64,000 bases of DNA from Delphinapterus leucas (taxonomy: Eukaryota > Chordata > Mammalia > Artiodactyla > Monodontidae), in assembly GCF_002288925.2 (NCBI RefSeq), contig NW_022098031.1, positions 4,190,869-4,254,868 on the forward strand. Reading direction: 5' to 3'. The position numbers were made by a program, and so were the translations under genes. Position 1 is the first letter of the stretch; each line of letters opens with the position of its first letter. This document shows, one piece after another, positions 37,415 through 49,070 of this stretch. The notes beneath the pieces are model-generated. The model saw only the letters and a program-made list of their open reading frames with translations. It was not told the origin of the DNA and ran no database searches.

Positions 37415-38111
37415 AAATTAATATGCAAAAGCAACTAAAACAGGCAAAATAATTAAAAAAAAAAAAAGAATTGTAGGAAGGAGTCTACTCAATTTCAAGA
37501 CCTATTATATAGCTCCAACAATCAAGATTGTGTCGTACTGGCTGAGAGACACACAGATCAATGAAACAGAAGACAGAACCCAGAAATAAAAACATACAAA
37601 TATGCTCACCTGATCTTTGACAACATGTAAAAGCAATTCAATGGAGGAACGATAAGCTTTTCAACAAATAGTGCTGGAGCAGTTGGACATTTAAAGGGGG
37701 AGAAAAAATGAAGTTCAACCTAATTCTCACAATTTATACAAAAAGTAATTCAAAATTGATCCTGAACTTAAACTTAAATGTTACATGTAAAACCATAAAC
37801 TGTTTAAAAAAGAAAAAGGCAAAAAACTCTTGGATCTATAGCTAGGCAAAGAGATCTTAAACTTGACATAAAAAGCACAATCCATAAAAGAAAAAAATTT
37901 ATAAACTGAAATTCATCAAAATTTAAATTTATGCTCTGAGAAAGACCCTGTTATGAGGATGAACAGACAAGCTACAGACTGGGAGAAAATATTTGCAAAC
38001 CACAACAAAAGACTAGTGTCTAGGGTATTAAAAACAAAAATGAAAACACAAACTTCTCAAAACTCGACAGTAAAATAAACAATCCATTTTTTTAAAGTTG
38101 GCAAAAGATAC
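37415..38111 (+). mobile_element. Outer old L1, continuation
   Basis: Picks up the sequence left at 25394: 'atatgcaaaagcaactaaaa', then 'tactcaatttcaagacctat' and 'agctccaacaatcaagattg', in L1 ORF2 order, through 'ctgggagaaaatatttgcaa' to 'ttggcaaaagatac', where the LTR cuts in. Confidence 0.8.
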
Positions 38112-38514
38112 TGTTATGGGCTGAATTGTGTCCCCCCAAATCCATCTGTTGAAGCCCTAACTTCTAGTACCTCAGAATGTGAACGTATTTGGAGCTAGGC
38201 CCTTTACAGAGGGAATCAAGTTAAAATGAAGTCATCAGGGTGGGCCCTAATCCAGTGTGACTGGTGTCCTTAGAGGAAGAGAAAATTTGGACACACAGAC
38301 ACTAGAGATGCATATACACAAGGGAAAAACCATGTTGAGGACACAGCAAGAGGGCTGCCATCTGTTAAGCAGAGTAAGACCTCAGAAGAAACCAAACCTG
38401 CCATCACGTTGTTCTTGGATTCCTAGCCTCCAGAACTGTGAGAAAATAAATTTCCATTATTTAAGCCACTCCATATGTGGTATTTTGTTATGGCAGCCCT
38501 GGCAAACTAATACA
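38112..38514 (+). mobile_element. Solo ERVL-MaLR LTR (MLT1-like)
   Basis: 403 bp, starts TGTTATGGGCTGAATTGTGT and ends CAAACTAATACA, TG...CA as for LTRs. It is flanked by GATAC (38107-38111) and GACAC (38515-38519), a 5-bp target duplication with one change. Inside are 'tggtgtccttagaggaagag', 'gcctccagaactgtgagaaa' and AATAAA. It sits in the old L1, giving a relative date. Confidence 0.85.
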
Positions 38515-39420
38515 GACACAAAGAGACATTTAACCCAGGAGGATATATAGATGGCAAATAAACACATGAAAACAAAGTCAGCATCATTAGCCATTAGGGA
38601 AATGTAAATTAATAACACAATGACTTATCATCACATACCTATTAAAATGGGCTAAGGAGATGCAGAGAGATCAGATTACTCATATACAGCTGGTTGTAAA
38701 GTAAAATGTACAGCCACTCCAGAAAACAGCTTGACAGTTTCTTAAAAATATTAACACACAACTATCATATGACCCAGTAACTGCACTCCTGGGCATTTAT
38801 CCTACAGAAACGAAAACTTATGTTTACACAAAGACCTTTACACAAATATTTAAAGCAGCTTTATTTATAATAACCAAGAATCGGAAACAACACAGATGTC
38901 CATCAATGGGTAAATAGTTAAACTGTGGTACATCCAACGTACTACCTAGTAATAAAAAGGAATGAAAAAAAAAAAAAAAAAAAAGGAATGAACTACTGAT
39001 ACATGCTAAAACCTGGATGAATCTCCAAAGTATTATGAAAAAAGCCAGTCCCACAGGGATACACTCAACATGATTCCAGTTAAAAAACATTCTTAAAATT
39101 ACAAAATTATAGAAATGGGAGAATAGATTGGTATGGGTATACAAAGGCAATATAAAAGATCTTTGTGGTGACAGAAATATTCTGTAACTTCACTGATTCA
39201 ATATCAATCTCCTGGATGTGGTATTATAATTTTGCAAGGTGTTACCATTGGGAAAATATGGGTAAAGGGTACACAGGATCTCTCTGCATTTTTTCTTACA
39301 ACTACATGTGAATCTACAATTATCTCCATATAAAAGATTTCAATTCAAAGAAAGTCATCAACTTAAACATTTAAAATATGTGCAACTTATAAATACAATA
39401 TGTCTCAATAAAAATAGTTA
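38515..39420 (+). mobile_element. Outer old L1, right end and 3' UTR
   Basis: Continues ORF2 after the LTR ('aacacatgaaaacaaagtca', 'attagccattagggaaatgt', 'ccactccagaaaacagcttg', 'atccatcaatggg'-like text near 38898) and ends in L1M-type 3' UTR with 'tacaattatctccatataaa'. A 20-bp A run interrupts at 38967-38986. Confidence 0.75.
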
Positions 39421-39472
39421 TGTAGTAAAAAATACTTTTAAAAGACATAAATTTTAAAAAAACTGTCCAGAC

Positions 39473-39679
39473 CAGTGTTATCCCACAACTTTCTGCAATT
39501 ACTGATATATTCTATATTTCTGTGCTGTCTAAAACAGTAGTCACTAGCCACACATGGCTAATAAACACTTAAAATGTGACTAATATGACTGAAAACTCAA
39601 TTTTTTATTTTATTTATTTTAATCAATTTAAATTTAAATAGCCACATGTCATTGGTGGCTACCATATTGGACAAGGCAG
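39473..39679 (+). mobile_element. MER3-like hAT element with 8-bp duplication
   Basis: 207 bp from CAGTGTTATCCCACAACTTT to TATTGGACAAGGCAG. Duplication GTCCAGAC / GTCTAGAC at 39465-39472 and 39680-39687 (7 of 8). Interior 'actagccacacatggctaat' and 'aaatttaaatagccacatgt' are typical. Confidence 0.8.
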
Positions 39680-40509
39680 GTCTAGACATTACAAAGAACG
39701 GGAAAGATCATCATACGCTAAGATGAAACTATGGCCAAAGTGTATTCAGAGAAAATGTAAATTGTATAACATTGTATGATACCATTTGTGTGACAAAAAC
39801 AAGGAAATAAATGTATATAAGCGTGTATATGAAATATACATTTATATATGCTTTTACCTTCTACTACATAGCCTTCTGTACTATTTAAATTTTTTTTGAC
39901 AATAATTCTGTGCTGCTTTCTTTTAAAAGCCAAAAGCCCATGTTGGAATTTAAATTTCTGATACCTTGAAAATTCATATACTATTCAACAATACAAAATA
40001 AATCACATGTTAGGATATTTCAGAAAGTTTAAGTTTTTATTTGGTCTGCTAGATTCTAGTTTGTCAATTTTTTTCCCCAAGTGTGGCCTTTTTTTGGACT
40101 TAGTAACATACAATTACCCACAGGAAAAAGGAGACAAATAAGGAAGAAACAAGTATAAATAATGGGAACTTATGAAATCAAGTTAATTAACTTCTTACAT
40201 AAACAGCTGTAAGATCTGGATATTTATATCAAGTGTTCTATCAGAAAGCAAAATTTCCTTAGAAAATAATGTCTACAGTTTATTCATGATCATAGTTACA
40301 GAATTATGAATGAAGATTAATGAGTATTTATAATCACAGTGAAGGGAGATAAAATCTCCAAGGTAGAAACAGATTTAACAATCTGTTACAATTCTCTCTC
40401 ATAACCTTGAACGGCAGAAAGAAAGGAAAGATTATAAAACAGATGATGGCTAACTCTATGTGTCAAGTGCCGTTCTAAACTTTATGTAGAGGCAGGATTC
40501 CTCAGAATC

Positions 40510-40622
40510 AAAGATGCTGTTGATTGTAAGATGCACATAGTACTGTAGTATTTACTACTGAAAAAAATCCGTGCATAAGTGGATCCACACAGTTCAAACA
40601 TGTGTTGTTCAAGGATCAACTG
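40510..40622 (-). mobile_element. Half of a Tigger/pogo-like MITE (same family as 7637-7854)
   Basis: The right end is the inverted terminal sequence CAGTTGATCCTTGAACAACA read on the minus strand, followed by TA. It shares the 'tgaaaaaaatccg' core with the family. Only one end is recognisable. Confidence 0.65.
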
Positions 40623-40624
40623 TA

Positions 40625-40985
40625 CATGACATTATGGTAAAGGGAAAACTATGGAGACAGCAAAAAGATCAGTGGTTGCCAGAGTTAGCAGAGAGGGAGG
40701 GATGAGTAGGCAGAACACAAAGGATTTTTAGGGTAGTGAAACTATTCTGTATGATACTGTAATAGTGGATACATGTCATTATACCTTTGTCAAAACCCAT
40801 ATTAAAACCCAGAAGTGAACCCTAAGGTAAAGTGATAATGATGTGTCAACACAGGTTCATCAACTGTAACAAATGTGCCACCTCCGGGGCAAGTTGTTGA
40901 CACAGGGTATATGGGAATTCTCTGTACTTTCTGCTCAATGTTGCTGTGAACCTCAAACTACTCTAAAAAATAGTCTATTAAAAAT
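40625..40985 (+). repeat. L1M 3' UTR fragment
   Basis: Homologous to 56195-56585 in this window: 'aaaactatggagacagcaaa', 'aagatcagtggttgccagag', 'gataatgatgtgtcaacaca', 'attgctgtgaacct'-like text at 40944. No coding content. Confidence 0.65.
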
Positions 40986-41074
40986 ATTTTTTCCAATAAA
41001 TGAGGACTTTTGCCATCACAGCTAACTATTCAATCAACTCTGTATCATCACTATCACAATACAAAATGGGCAAC

Positions 41075-41290
41075 TGGATTCAAGCAGTTTGAACCTGGAT
41101 TCTAATTCAGTTCTGCCACTTACCAGCAAGTTGCTTACCCTCTCTATGCCTCAATCCTCTCATTTGTAAAAAAGGTATTAAGAAAGGTGTGAGAATTAAA
41201 TGAATGAATATATAAGCAAAACTGTTTAGGACAGTGGCTAGTTCAGTTATAATTTGGTAACTGTTAGCAATTACCATTGTGATTATCCAT
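41075..41290 (+). repeat. MIR SINE
   Basis: MIR order is clear: 'gaacctggattctaattcag', 'ttctgccacttaccagcaag', 'tctctatgcctcaatcctct', then 'gagaattaaatgaatgaata' and 'ggacagtggctagttcagtt'. Confidence 0.75.
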
Positions 41291-41573
41291 CAGATTGAGG
41301 AGATAACATGAAAAGCACACAATACAATGCCTCATACCTTAAATGTAAAATTAGCTACTTTCCTCCTCCTTGTGTAAAAAAAAAAAAGTAATAAAACTTT
41401 TCCCACACATCAAGTGCGTATCAGAGAGAGGAGGATGAAGTATGGGATTATCAGAATCACCTCTGAAAGTTTTTCAAAACATACATACCACAAAGCCAAA
41501 TACTAAATTAGAAACTGTGAGAGGTGTATATGGAAACACGTGTATTCTAACAAAGTTCTCCATAAGGTTCTAA

Positions 41574-41600
41574 TACACACACACACACACACACACACAC
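41574..41600. repeat. (CA)n microsatellite
   Basis: Uninterrupted AC run of about 27 bp. Confidence 0.96.
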
Positions 41601-41742
41601 ATTCTTACTTTACCCAACCCATCTACCATGCAAATCTAGTTCTGATGAAGTTATTGCACACCAGTGGTTAATGGGATTTAATGCACTGAAATATCATATA
41701 TTTTAACATAAATTTCTTGGAGTTCCTATGTATTATCTAGAT

Positions 41743-41961
41743 CAGAGCTGGCAAATAGAGTCCACAGTTCAAATCTGGCCCAGCACCTGATTTTATATAT
41801 AAAGTTTTATTGAAACACAGCACACCCATTCATTTCCATATTGTCTACAGCTGCTTTCATACAACCACCACAGAGCTGAGTAGTTGCTACAGAGACTACA
41901 TGGCCCACAAACTGGAAAATTCTTACTATCTGGCCTTTACAGAGAAAGTTTCCCAACCTTG
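41743..41961. mobile_element. hAT-Charlie-like element with 8-bp duplication
   Basis: 219 bp with inverted ends CAGAGCTGGCAAA and TTTCCCAACCTTG. Flanks ATCTAGAT (41735-41742) and GTCTAGAT (41962-41969), 7 of 8 matching. The interior 'taaagttttattgaaacaca' and 'tatctggcctttacagagaa' belongs to a common non-autonomous hAT family; I do not want to fix the MER number from memory. Confidence 0.8.
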
Positions 41962-43558
41962 GTCTAGATTATTCATGCAGCATGCTATTCAGTAGCTCAA
42001 CTAGAACATTTACTGTTAACAATGAGTGCAGTGTAATTACAGCATCTCAAAGTACGTAAAAAACTAGAAGACTGGAACAAAGCAAACAGTTCTTCACACT
42101 AAGAGTACAGAGGACAGAAACAGTTTCCCTGCTAGCATTCCTGCTTTAAGGAAACTGTTCCTCCTCCAACTCCAAGCAAGATGGCTTGGCAAAGTTCAGA
42201 CCCTCTCCCGTGGTCATAGGAGTGGACACACTGCCTCTTTCCAATGTGGAATAAGGAAAGACAAGCAGTCCCTCTCTAATGGTCAGCTGAGATTTGAGAT
42301 ATCAATGCTGGCATCCATGTCCCCACTACACAGAGGAAAGAAGCTACTCAGCATTAGGAGAAAATGAAGCTGAAGGGCAGAGATGAGGAGAGAGAGAAGA
42401 TTGTCTTGGTGACATTCTCAGCTCAGGTTCCAGTTATCCTTGAGCCCAACTGCACTCCTGCCATCCTGAGTTTGGGTTATGTGGACCAGTAAATTCCCCT
42501 TTTTGCCCAAGTAGATTTTTAAAAGGTTGGTGACATCTGCAATCCAAGGATTCTAACTAACACGACAAGCAACTTCTTCAGCTCACAAAAGGGTTTGTTC
42601 ATTCGTTCATTTGTTCATTTATTTTAATGATAATGGGGATAGTTTTGGTCACCAGTTTTGTTCATCATTCATTAAATCCTTCATAAATTAACAGATGTTT
42701 ATAATACACACACACACACATATACATGTTAAAAAACTGAATGAGGGTACAGTAACATCTCAATCAGTAATTAACAGTATTTTTCACTTGATTTTTCCTA
42801 GTATAAAACAACTGATAAAAAACACAGGTTATCTGATATATATACAAAGAAACCCCTTCAGGTACATTTAGCCCTATCATTTCCATCTCCTCAACAATAA
42901 TTATCAGTAATCAGAAAGATGAGCCTAGGACACTATAATATTCTGAGTTATCAAAGAAAGATTCTATCATATTTAGTATGTATTAACCCTAGAAAGTAGA
43001 GTAATTCATTTGGAAAATTTTCAACACGATTTGAGACAAAAATCAAAAATATTCTGTTAGCCGTCTATAATTCAGGAAATTAAGTTCTTCATAATATCTC
43101 ATTTAAAGAAGGCTCAAGTTTCACTCTACTTTCAAATTAGCTGCCTGTAGCTCTATTTTAAGGAGAATTTAACAGAAGATATCATCCTACAAATGGATAA
43201 TTATTGTACTGGGTGAGAATTTTACTTGCATATTTTATAAATATAATACTGCCTTGAATCAACTTTTTAAATTCCAAAGCTTAAACTATTTGATATTTTA
43301 TTCTTGAATTATCTATCTGTAATACAATCCAATCATAAAATAATATTAGAAATAGACGATGCTTTGAAAGAGAATTTCACATAACCCTGATATTGAAATA
43401 ACATCTTTCTGGATTATGTGGCTGTTGGGAGTTCTGTTAAAATCACACTACATCAAGACACTTTAAACGACTAACCAACCCTAACTACCCTAACACACCC
43501 TTAGGATACTCTCTAGAGGAAAGGAGGTCCACAATGCATTTTAAATTTTTAACAAAAT

Positions 43559-43575
43559 ACACACACACACACACA
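43559..43575. repeat. Short (AC)n run
   Basis: Simple AC repeat, about 17 bp. Confidence 0.9.
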
Positions 43576-43889
43576 TTCATCTATCCTGAGGGATCTGAAG
43601 GCCTCCAATTCATCTTTTGTTATTTTACAATGCCTTATTCTGTATTCCTCATTACTCTATGGCCTATCAAAGCATCAAGACCATACTGTGATGCTCAACA
43701 AACACTCTTCATATCAAAGCACACATCTTTAAGAACATTAAATAGTGCAAAAAAGGCTTATAATAAAGAGTACTCTGCCTGTCCTCTCCTCAAACCCCAA
43801 TTTTCGTTATCTTAGCTACCTAGACAGTTGCCTCAATATCTAATATATGTATACTACTATTGCTTGAGATATTAATAACTAATCATAAC

Positions 43890-44150
43890 ATTAATAGCTA
43901 ACATGTATTGTGTTACTAAGTGCCAGACACAGAACTTTATATATATTCTCTCATTTCATCTTCACGACAGCTTCATGAGGTAGGAGCTATTATATTCCCG
44001 TTTTAGTCTGGAAAATTGGAACACAGTTCAATAACTTGCCCAGAGTCACAAAGCTAGTAAGTACAAAACTAGGATCTGAACTCAAGCAGCCAAACACCAG
44101 CACTCTCACTTTTAACCTGCATCCTCTTATATTTACCCACTCCACAGTCC
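43890..44150 (+). repeat. MIR SINE
   Basis: Well preserved: 'ttactaagtgccagacacag', 'tctctcatttcatcttcacg', 'catgaggtaggagctattat', 'aataacttgcccagagtcac', 'aaagctagtaagtacaaaac'. Confidence 0.85.
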
Positions 44151-45159
44151 CCTCTTAATAAATACTTTGGGGATAGGTCTCACAAATTAAATAAAAGTAG
44201 GGATCGAAACAAAACAAAGATGTCAAAACAGTAAAATGGCATTTCTCACAATCAAATATAATTTTTTGGTTCTACACGTCAGTAATTTTCAACTTTGGCT
44301 TTGCCACAATCCATGAGGTCACCCATTAGTGGCATTTTCATTTTTATATATTGACTCAGTAGTTACTATGCTTAGGGTATAGTATTTTTAAATCTAAATT
44401 ACAAGTATATGGCCTATAGCATTTTTGCTGAATAAAAAAGGCATCAGATCCTAAAGACTGACAGAAAGACATGTTTTGAAGGGAAAGAGTGTGCCAGCAA
44501 TCTATCAGAAAAAGAAAAGTAATTTTCAAAGTAACTTTCCATCTGCTTTATGAAAACAAATGAGTTAATTTATATATCTGTACACATGTGTATCTCTATA
44601 TAATCGGGCAAAAAAAATTAGTAATGGAAAAAGGCAAAATCACTTTCACTGAAGAAAAGTTTCAAAAAATAGATTCTGTAAAATCTGTAAAGACAGGAGA
44701 TGTAGTAGTTCTTCAGTTTAATATTCTAAACAAAGAAAAAATGAGACATGAATATGGATAAATTTAATGTGAAGCAAAAAAGTTACCATTAAAAAAAAAA
44801 TGAGACATTAGAGAAAAGGCAGTAGTTTGAAATTGAGAAAAAAAGGAAGCAAGCAAGAGATGAAAGCCCCAGGTAATCTAGGCAATCCAGTTCAAAGCTC
44901 TGAGTCAGACCTTGCTGAGACAGAGAGCCCTTATAATAATACTCTGGCTGAAGGGAGTATTGTGGCCTCATTCTATGAAAGAGCAGAGAAGGCTTACTGA
45001 AGACGTACTAGTGAGTGAAACGGAAGGCTGGTGACAGCAAGCCAGCTGGACCTGTAGACCAACATATGGTCTTTATCTCTGCTGAAGTTTTACTTCTAAC
45101 CATTCTAGATAACAGGAATCCGAACCTACTTACAGGCTACACTTCTCATTTCAGCACTA

Positions 45160-45300
45160 TTTGTATTCTGATATCTTTCCAACTGGATCATTAACTTCTG
45201 GAGAGCAGAAGCTATTCTATTTATTCTATTTTCATCCATATAACCTAGTACAGTGCTATGCATCTAGCAGATAGATGCTCAAGCCTATCAATCTTGAAAA
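45160..45300 (+). repeat. L2 3' end
   Basis: 'acttctggagagcagaagct', 'cctagtacagtgctatgcat' and 'ctagcagatagatgctcaag' follow the L2 3' terminal order. Confidence 0.6.
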
Positions 45301-45339
45301 ATCACAACATACAACAGAGCATTAGAGTTTAAAGAAATC

Positions 45340-45470
45340 TGAAGAGAGCGTCCAGTCTAGCCTCTTTATCTTAAAAGCAAAGAAACTAAGTGTAGTTTAA
45401 ATGTCCACTAGCCTAAAATGGAAGAGCTGGGATTAGCACCCTAATCCCCTGATACTCAGTTTATCTTTTT
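45340..45470 (+). repeat. MIR-like fragment
   Basis: 'aaaagcaaagaaactaagtg' and 'atggaagagctgggattagc' resemble the middle of MIR. Short. Confidence 0.45.
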
Positions 45471-45539
45471 CCAAATAGCCTCTAATTTCTTCCATTAAAA
45501 TAAAACAATCTTATTTCATCAGAAAATAAAGTCAACAGC

Positions 45540-45785
45540 ATCAGTACTCACTATATGTCAGAGCCCTTTACATTTGCTTGGCAGTCTGCATGCCTAGGTC
45601 TGTGATGACTGTTTTACAAACAATATTCTAGTTAATACTCACAACGACTCTAAGAGGTAGGTACTATTATCCTAATTTCACAAAAGCGTAAAATGTAATT
45701 TGACCATGATGATAGTAAGTGGCAGAACCTAGATTCTCCATTTGTCACCAGAGTCTTGGCTCTTGACCAGTATCCTATACTGTTT
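45540..45785 (+). repeat. MIR SINE
   Basis: 'tactcacaacgactctaaga', 'aggtaggtactattatccta' and 'gtaagtggcagaacctagat' in MIR order. Confidence 0.8.
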
Positions 45786-46204
45786 CTCACTGTATTTACC
45801 ACAAATATACTGAAGTCTCAAGATAAACAAATGTTTAAGTGACTGACTAAATGAATGGATTATTTAATTAATTGAAAAGTAAGGTTCTCTCATAGCAAAT
45901 ATCTCTAAAAAGAAGGGTTCGTTGTTAATCTGATTACATAATTCCCTAAGAAAAGTTTTAACAGTGAGCAGTCTGCATACTAACAAGAGATTTAAGGATA
46001 GCTAATTTCTTTATCCCACAAATAATTCATCTATTCAACAAATAGTGAGAAACTATTTTTGTGACACAGTGTTAAATTTGAACATAAAAAGTAAAATAAA
46101 CTTGTTCCTACAAGATCCTATTCCACTAAATTAAAACCCACACAAGTTTCTACACCAGTCATCAAAATCAAAATAAATATATAACACCGCCCTCCTTTTG
46201 GTGG

Positions 46205-46440
46205 AGAAAGGAGTAACATTAACTGAGCACGTACAATGTGCCAGTTCTTAAACCTCAACAAAGAGTCTCACCTAATCCCTTAAAGCCAAGTGAACTAGGC
46301 AGCATCTCCATTTTCTGATGAACAAATTGAGGCTTTAAAGAGATTAAGAATCTGTCTCAGGTTACTTGGCTAATTACTACAAATCCAGAATTGGAACCCA
46401 AGTTTGACCAAAAGTCTATGTTCTCTCCAAAAACGAGTAA
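46205..46440 (+). repeat. MIR SINE
   Basis: 'ttaactgagcacgtacaatg', 'gtgccagttcttaaacctca', 'gaacaaattgaggctttaaa' and 'ccagaattggaacccaagtt' in MIR order. Confidence 0.8.
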
Positions 46441-46529
46441 ATGGTACTATTATTTGCTCACCAACGCAAAAAAGGTTTGCTAGGTTTCTTTCCAAGGGAG
46501 TAGGAAGACACCACTTACTTTAACAACAA

Positions 46530-46690
46530 AAATGAATATATTATCTCACTTAATCCTTAGCTTATTCGTTATTATTATTTCATCCCATTATTATAAATCA
46601 TGAAGCCAAAACTAAGGGAAGTAGCTTGCCCAAGAATGCACAGCAAGAAAGCAGCAGAACTATACCAGGTCTGTACCAGGTGTGAATGCA
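46530..46690 (+). repeat. MIR SINE
   Basis: 'atctcacttaatccttagct', 'cttgcccaagaatgcacagc' and 'aagaaagcagcagaactata' follow the MIR core and 3' half. Confidence 0.7.
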
Positions 46691-48421
46691 AAACTAACCA
46701 CAGCAAAAATTCAGAAAGACCTTAGGCCTGGTAGTTACGAGCTTAAGACTCAAAACACCTAAACTAAGTGGACCTTGTGTTTGTCAAGCAAAAAGGAATG
46801 GTAGATATCATCTACTTCAACTTCCACTTTCAATGATGAGGAAGTTGATTTTCTAGTAATAGTCTATTAAATGGCAACCTGAAGACTGGTCTCTAAATTC
46901 CAAGCCTACAGGCCATTACATTATACCAAGCAATTTCTGGATTTGTTGCCTGTTGAAATTACTCCTAAAGTACCAAACAATGAACTATTTCACAAAACAA
47001 AGGTTTATGAAGAGAGAAGAGTTATGTTATAGAATCAATATTTAAGTATTTAAAATACTTTCACAGGAGTAGATGAATAAAAATATTCCTTAGAAACATT
47101 TTCAATGCATCATCTGAAAACTTTGTCTATTTCTTGATATATTTTTAGGGCCTAAAGTGTGAGCTAAAAGAGAGATGTCTCCGATGCCAATTCTGAGAAT
47201 TTTTTTTTACCACTTTGGCCAAAAAAAAAAAAAGTTTAGTTTTACTGTAGAACTCTGTTTGTCAGAAATCCAAAGTAGCCTTTTCATTGAGAGTGGCCCA
47301 GGTATATTCCTAAGGAACTGTGCCACTGTTTTTGATAAGTCAAAGTGATGAATGAGGTGATGAGTATTAACATATAACATGGGTAAGTGCTTGTATTTAT
47401 ATTATACTAAGTAATATAAGCATGGTATAATCCCAACTCCAGAAATAAACAGAATCATTCTAATGCAAGATAACCAGGTAGAGACTTCCATGTTTGTTCA
47501 CCCTACAACACAAAGATTGTCTTCAACCCTTAAGCTCATAAAAACCACAGGAGTTCTTCAGCAAGCTTTGCTGCTGCCCTCCGCACATCACTGTGGATCA
47601 TTAAAAACCGGAATGCATCAAGAATTGCTTCCAGGCCTGAACTAGCACTAGCTCGGCTATAAACTAACAGAATGCTACTGATCTTGGAGAGGGGCACTGT
47701 TTACTTACAGGTGAAGATACTCATGTGATGGGAAACGTGTTGCACTGTCCTCCTCTGGCTCCCGCCCCTCCCCCGAAAAAACACGGTACTTTGACAAGCT
47801 AATGTGAGCGTGGGTCTATTCCCAAAAGTTTTGACCTCTCTTTTTAATCGCTTAAGGACAAACACTCAAAGAAGGACATCCGACACAAGGGGCCCCGAGG
47901 TGCTGCCTATTGCATCACGGGAAGGACATCACTTTGGCCAAAAAGCTGTGTTCGTCCCCTACACTCCCCCACAGTGAGCCAAATGGGAGAAATAGATAAC
48001 CGTCATTCACTCTGGCGAAGGAAAAGAGAAGAAATCAAAACCACACGCGCTTCCTTCTCGCCCCGAGAGGCTTGGAGCAGGACTAGGGCTTAACGTGCGG
48101 TTCCAAACAAGCACCAGGCCCCCGCCGCCAGTGCACCCGCGAGTAGCGCGGCGACAGAGTAGAACCGTCAACATCTCCACCTCTGTCCTCCAGGCACAGC
48201 CAGGGACGGCGTCCCAGAGCCCGCCCCGGCCGGGCCCGCCCCGCTATCTCCTCCCCCGTTATCCGCTCACAGCCGCGCTCGGGCCTGGATCTGCCTCCCC
48301 GCCCTCCCCAACTTCCGCGCGTTCCACTACCCCGAACACGCAGGCCACCGCCCCCTGCGAGTCCGGGGGAGAAAGGTTGGAGGATCGCAGGGCTAGGAAT
48401 GGGCTCGGCGCCGTTTCTCAC

Positions 48422-48514
48422 CTCTGGATGGAGAAGGGGCACGCAGCCCGCTTCGGTATCGTACTCATCCGGGCCGTCCGCCATCTTGGTGTTAAATCCC
48501 TCCTCCCGCTGCAT
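48422..48514 (-). CDS. ZDHHC17: ZDHHC17 coding exon 1 (start codon)
   Basis: 93 bp coding 31 residues that begin MQREEGFNTKMADG and end CVPLLHPE, the known N-terminus of ZDHHC17/HIP14. The ATG has G at -3. A second in-frame ATG (codon 11, 48484-48482) has a stronger context, A at -3 and G at +4. The donor is GAG|GTGAGA (421 down to 416 on this strand), phase 0, matching exon 2. The open frame extends further 5' without another ATG before the CpG-rich leader, so the Met at 48514 is chosen by match to the known protein. The encoded enzyme is a Golgi and vesicle membrane palmitoyltransferase; its DHHC domain and membrane segments lie outside this window. Confidence 0.97.
48478..48489 (-). promoter_or_regulatory. 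YY1-type site over the second ATG
   Basis: CCGCCATCTTGG on the plus strand, i.e. CCAAGATGGCGG on the gene strand, fits the YY1 consensus. It overlaps codon 11 ATG of ZDHHC17. YY1 sites just downstream of start sites are common in CpG-island promoters. Confidence 0.6.
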
Positions 48515-48684
48515 GCCGGGAGAAAGCGTTTCACCCTGGCAGGGTTCGGGCAAGGCGGAGGGCGAGCGCGAGGGCGAGCTCGAGCCCCGCCGGAGGCAAC
48601 GCGGCCGCCTCCTCCTCCTCCTCCTTCCCTTCCCCCCGTGACGCCCCCTCTGCCCCTCCCCCCTCGGGGAGCACGGGTCCCTGC

Positions 48685-48694
48685 GCGCGTGCGC
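48685..48694. promoter_or_regulatory. NRF1-type site
   Basis: GCGCGTGCGC, whose reverse complement GCGCACGCGC fits the NRF1 core. It lies in the probable ZDHHC17 5' UTR or core promoter, within an alternating GC tract. Confidence 0.45.
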
Positions 48695-48766
48695 GCGTGC
48701 CGGGCCGGCCCGAGCGGGAGCGCGCTCTGCTGCACTGCGCCGGGGCAGGCGGGCGGAAGGCTCTGG

Positions 48767-48775
48767 GCGTGGGCG
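48767..48775 (+). promoter_or_regulatory. EGR1-type site
   Basis: Exact GCGTGGGCG, the EGR family consensus. Located between the two divergent starts. Motif only; no evidence of use. Confidence 0.4.
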
Positions 48776-49070
48776 CTGCCACTCGCAAGCGGGCCCGCGC
48801 CCCAGGCAGCTGTGCGCCTCTGGCTACCCCGGGGAGGCGGCTGCTGGGCAACCGGGTAGTTAACGTGAGAAACCAAGCGGCGGTACGGGAACGAAAGCAG
48901 GGCTCCGGAGAGGCGCAGCCGAGATTCGGGATCCCCGGCAGTCGGGGCGGCCAAGCCCGGAAACCCCACTGTCCCGATACGAGACCCCCGGGACCGCTTC
49001 TTAGAGACCCGGAGTGGAACCATCACTTCGCTCCAGGTACTAGGTTTTGGGCTCTCAGGCTTGAATCCAG

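Noticed and set aside
41574..41600. CRISPR-like or regulatory repeat
   Set aside because: Plain CA microsatellite without spacers.
48515..48553. In-frame N-terminal extension of ZDHHC17 (MPEPCQGETL... as translated)
   Set aside because: The first codon is TTG, not ATG; the known protein starts at 48514.
48095..48859. 254-codon plus-strand frame and 232-codon minus-strand frame in the CpG island
   Set aside because: GC-rich composition removes stops in all frames; they overlap each other and ZDHHC17 exon 1 and show low-complexity Pro/Arg/Ala content.
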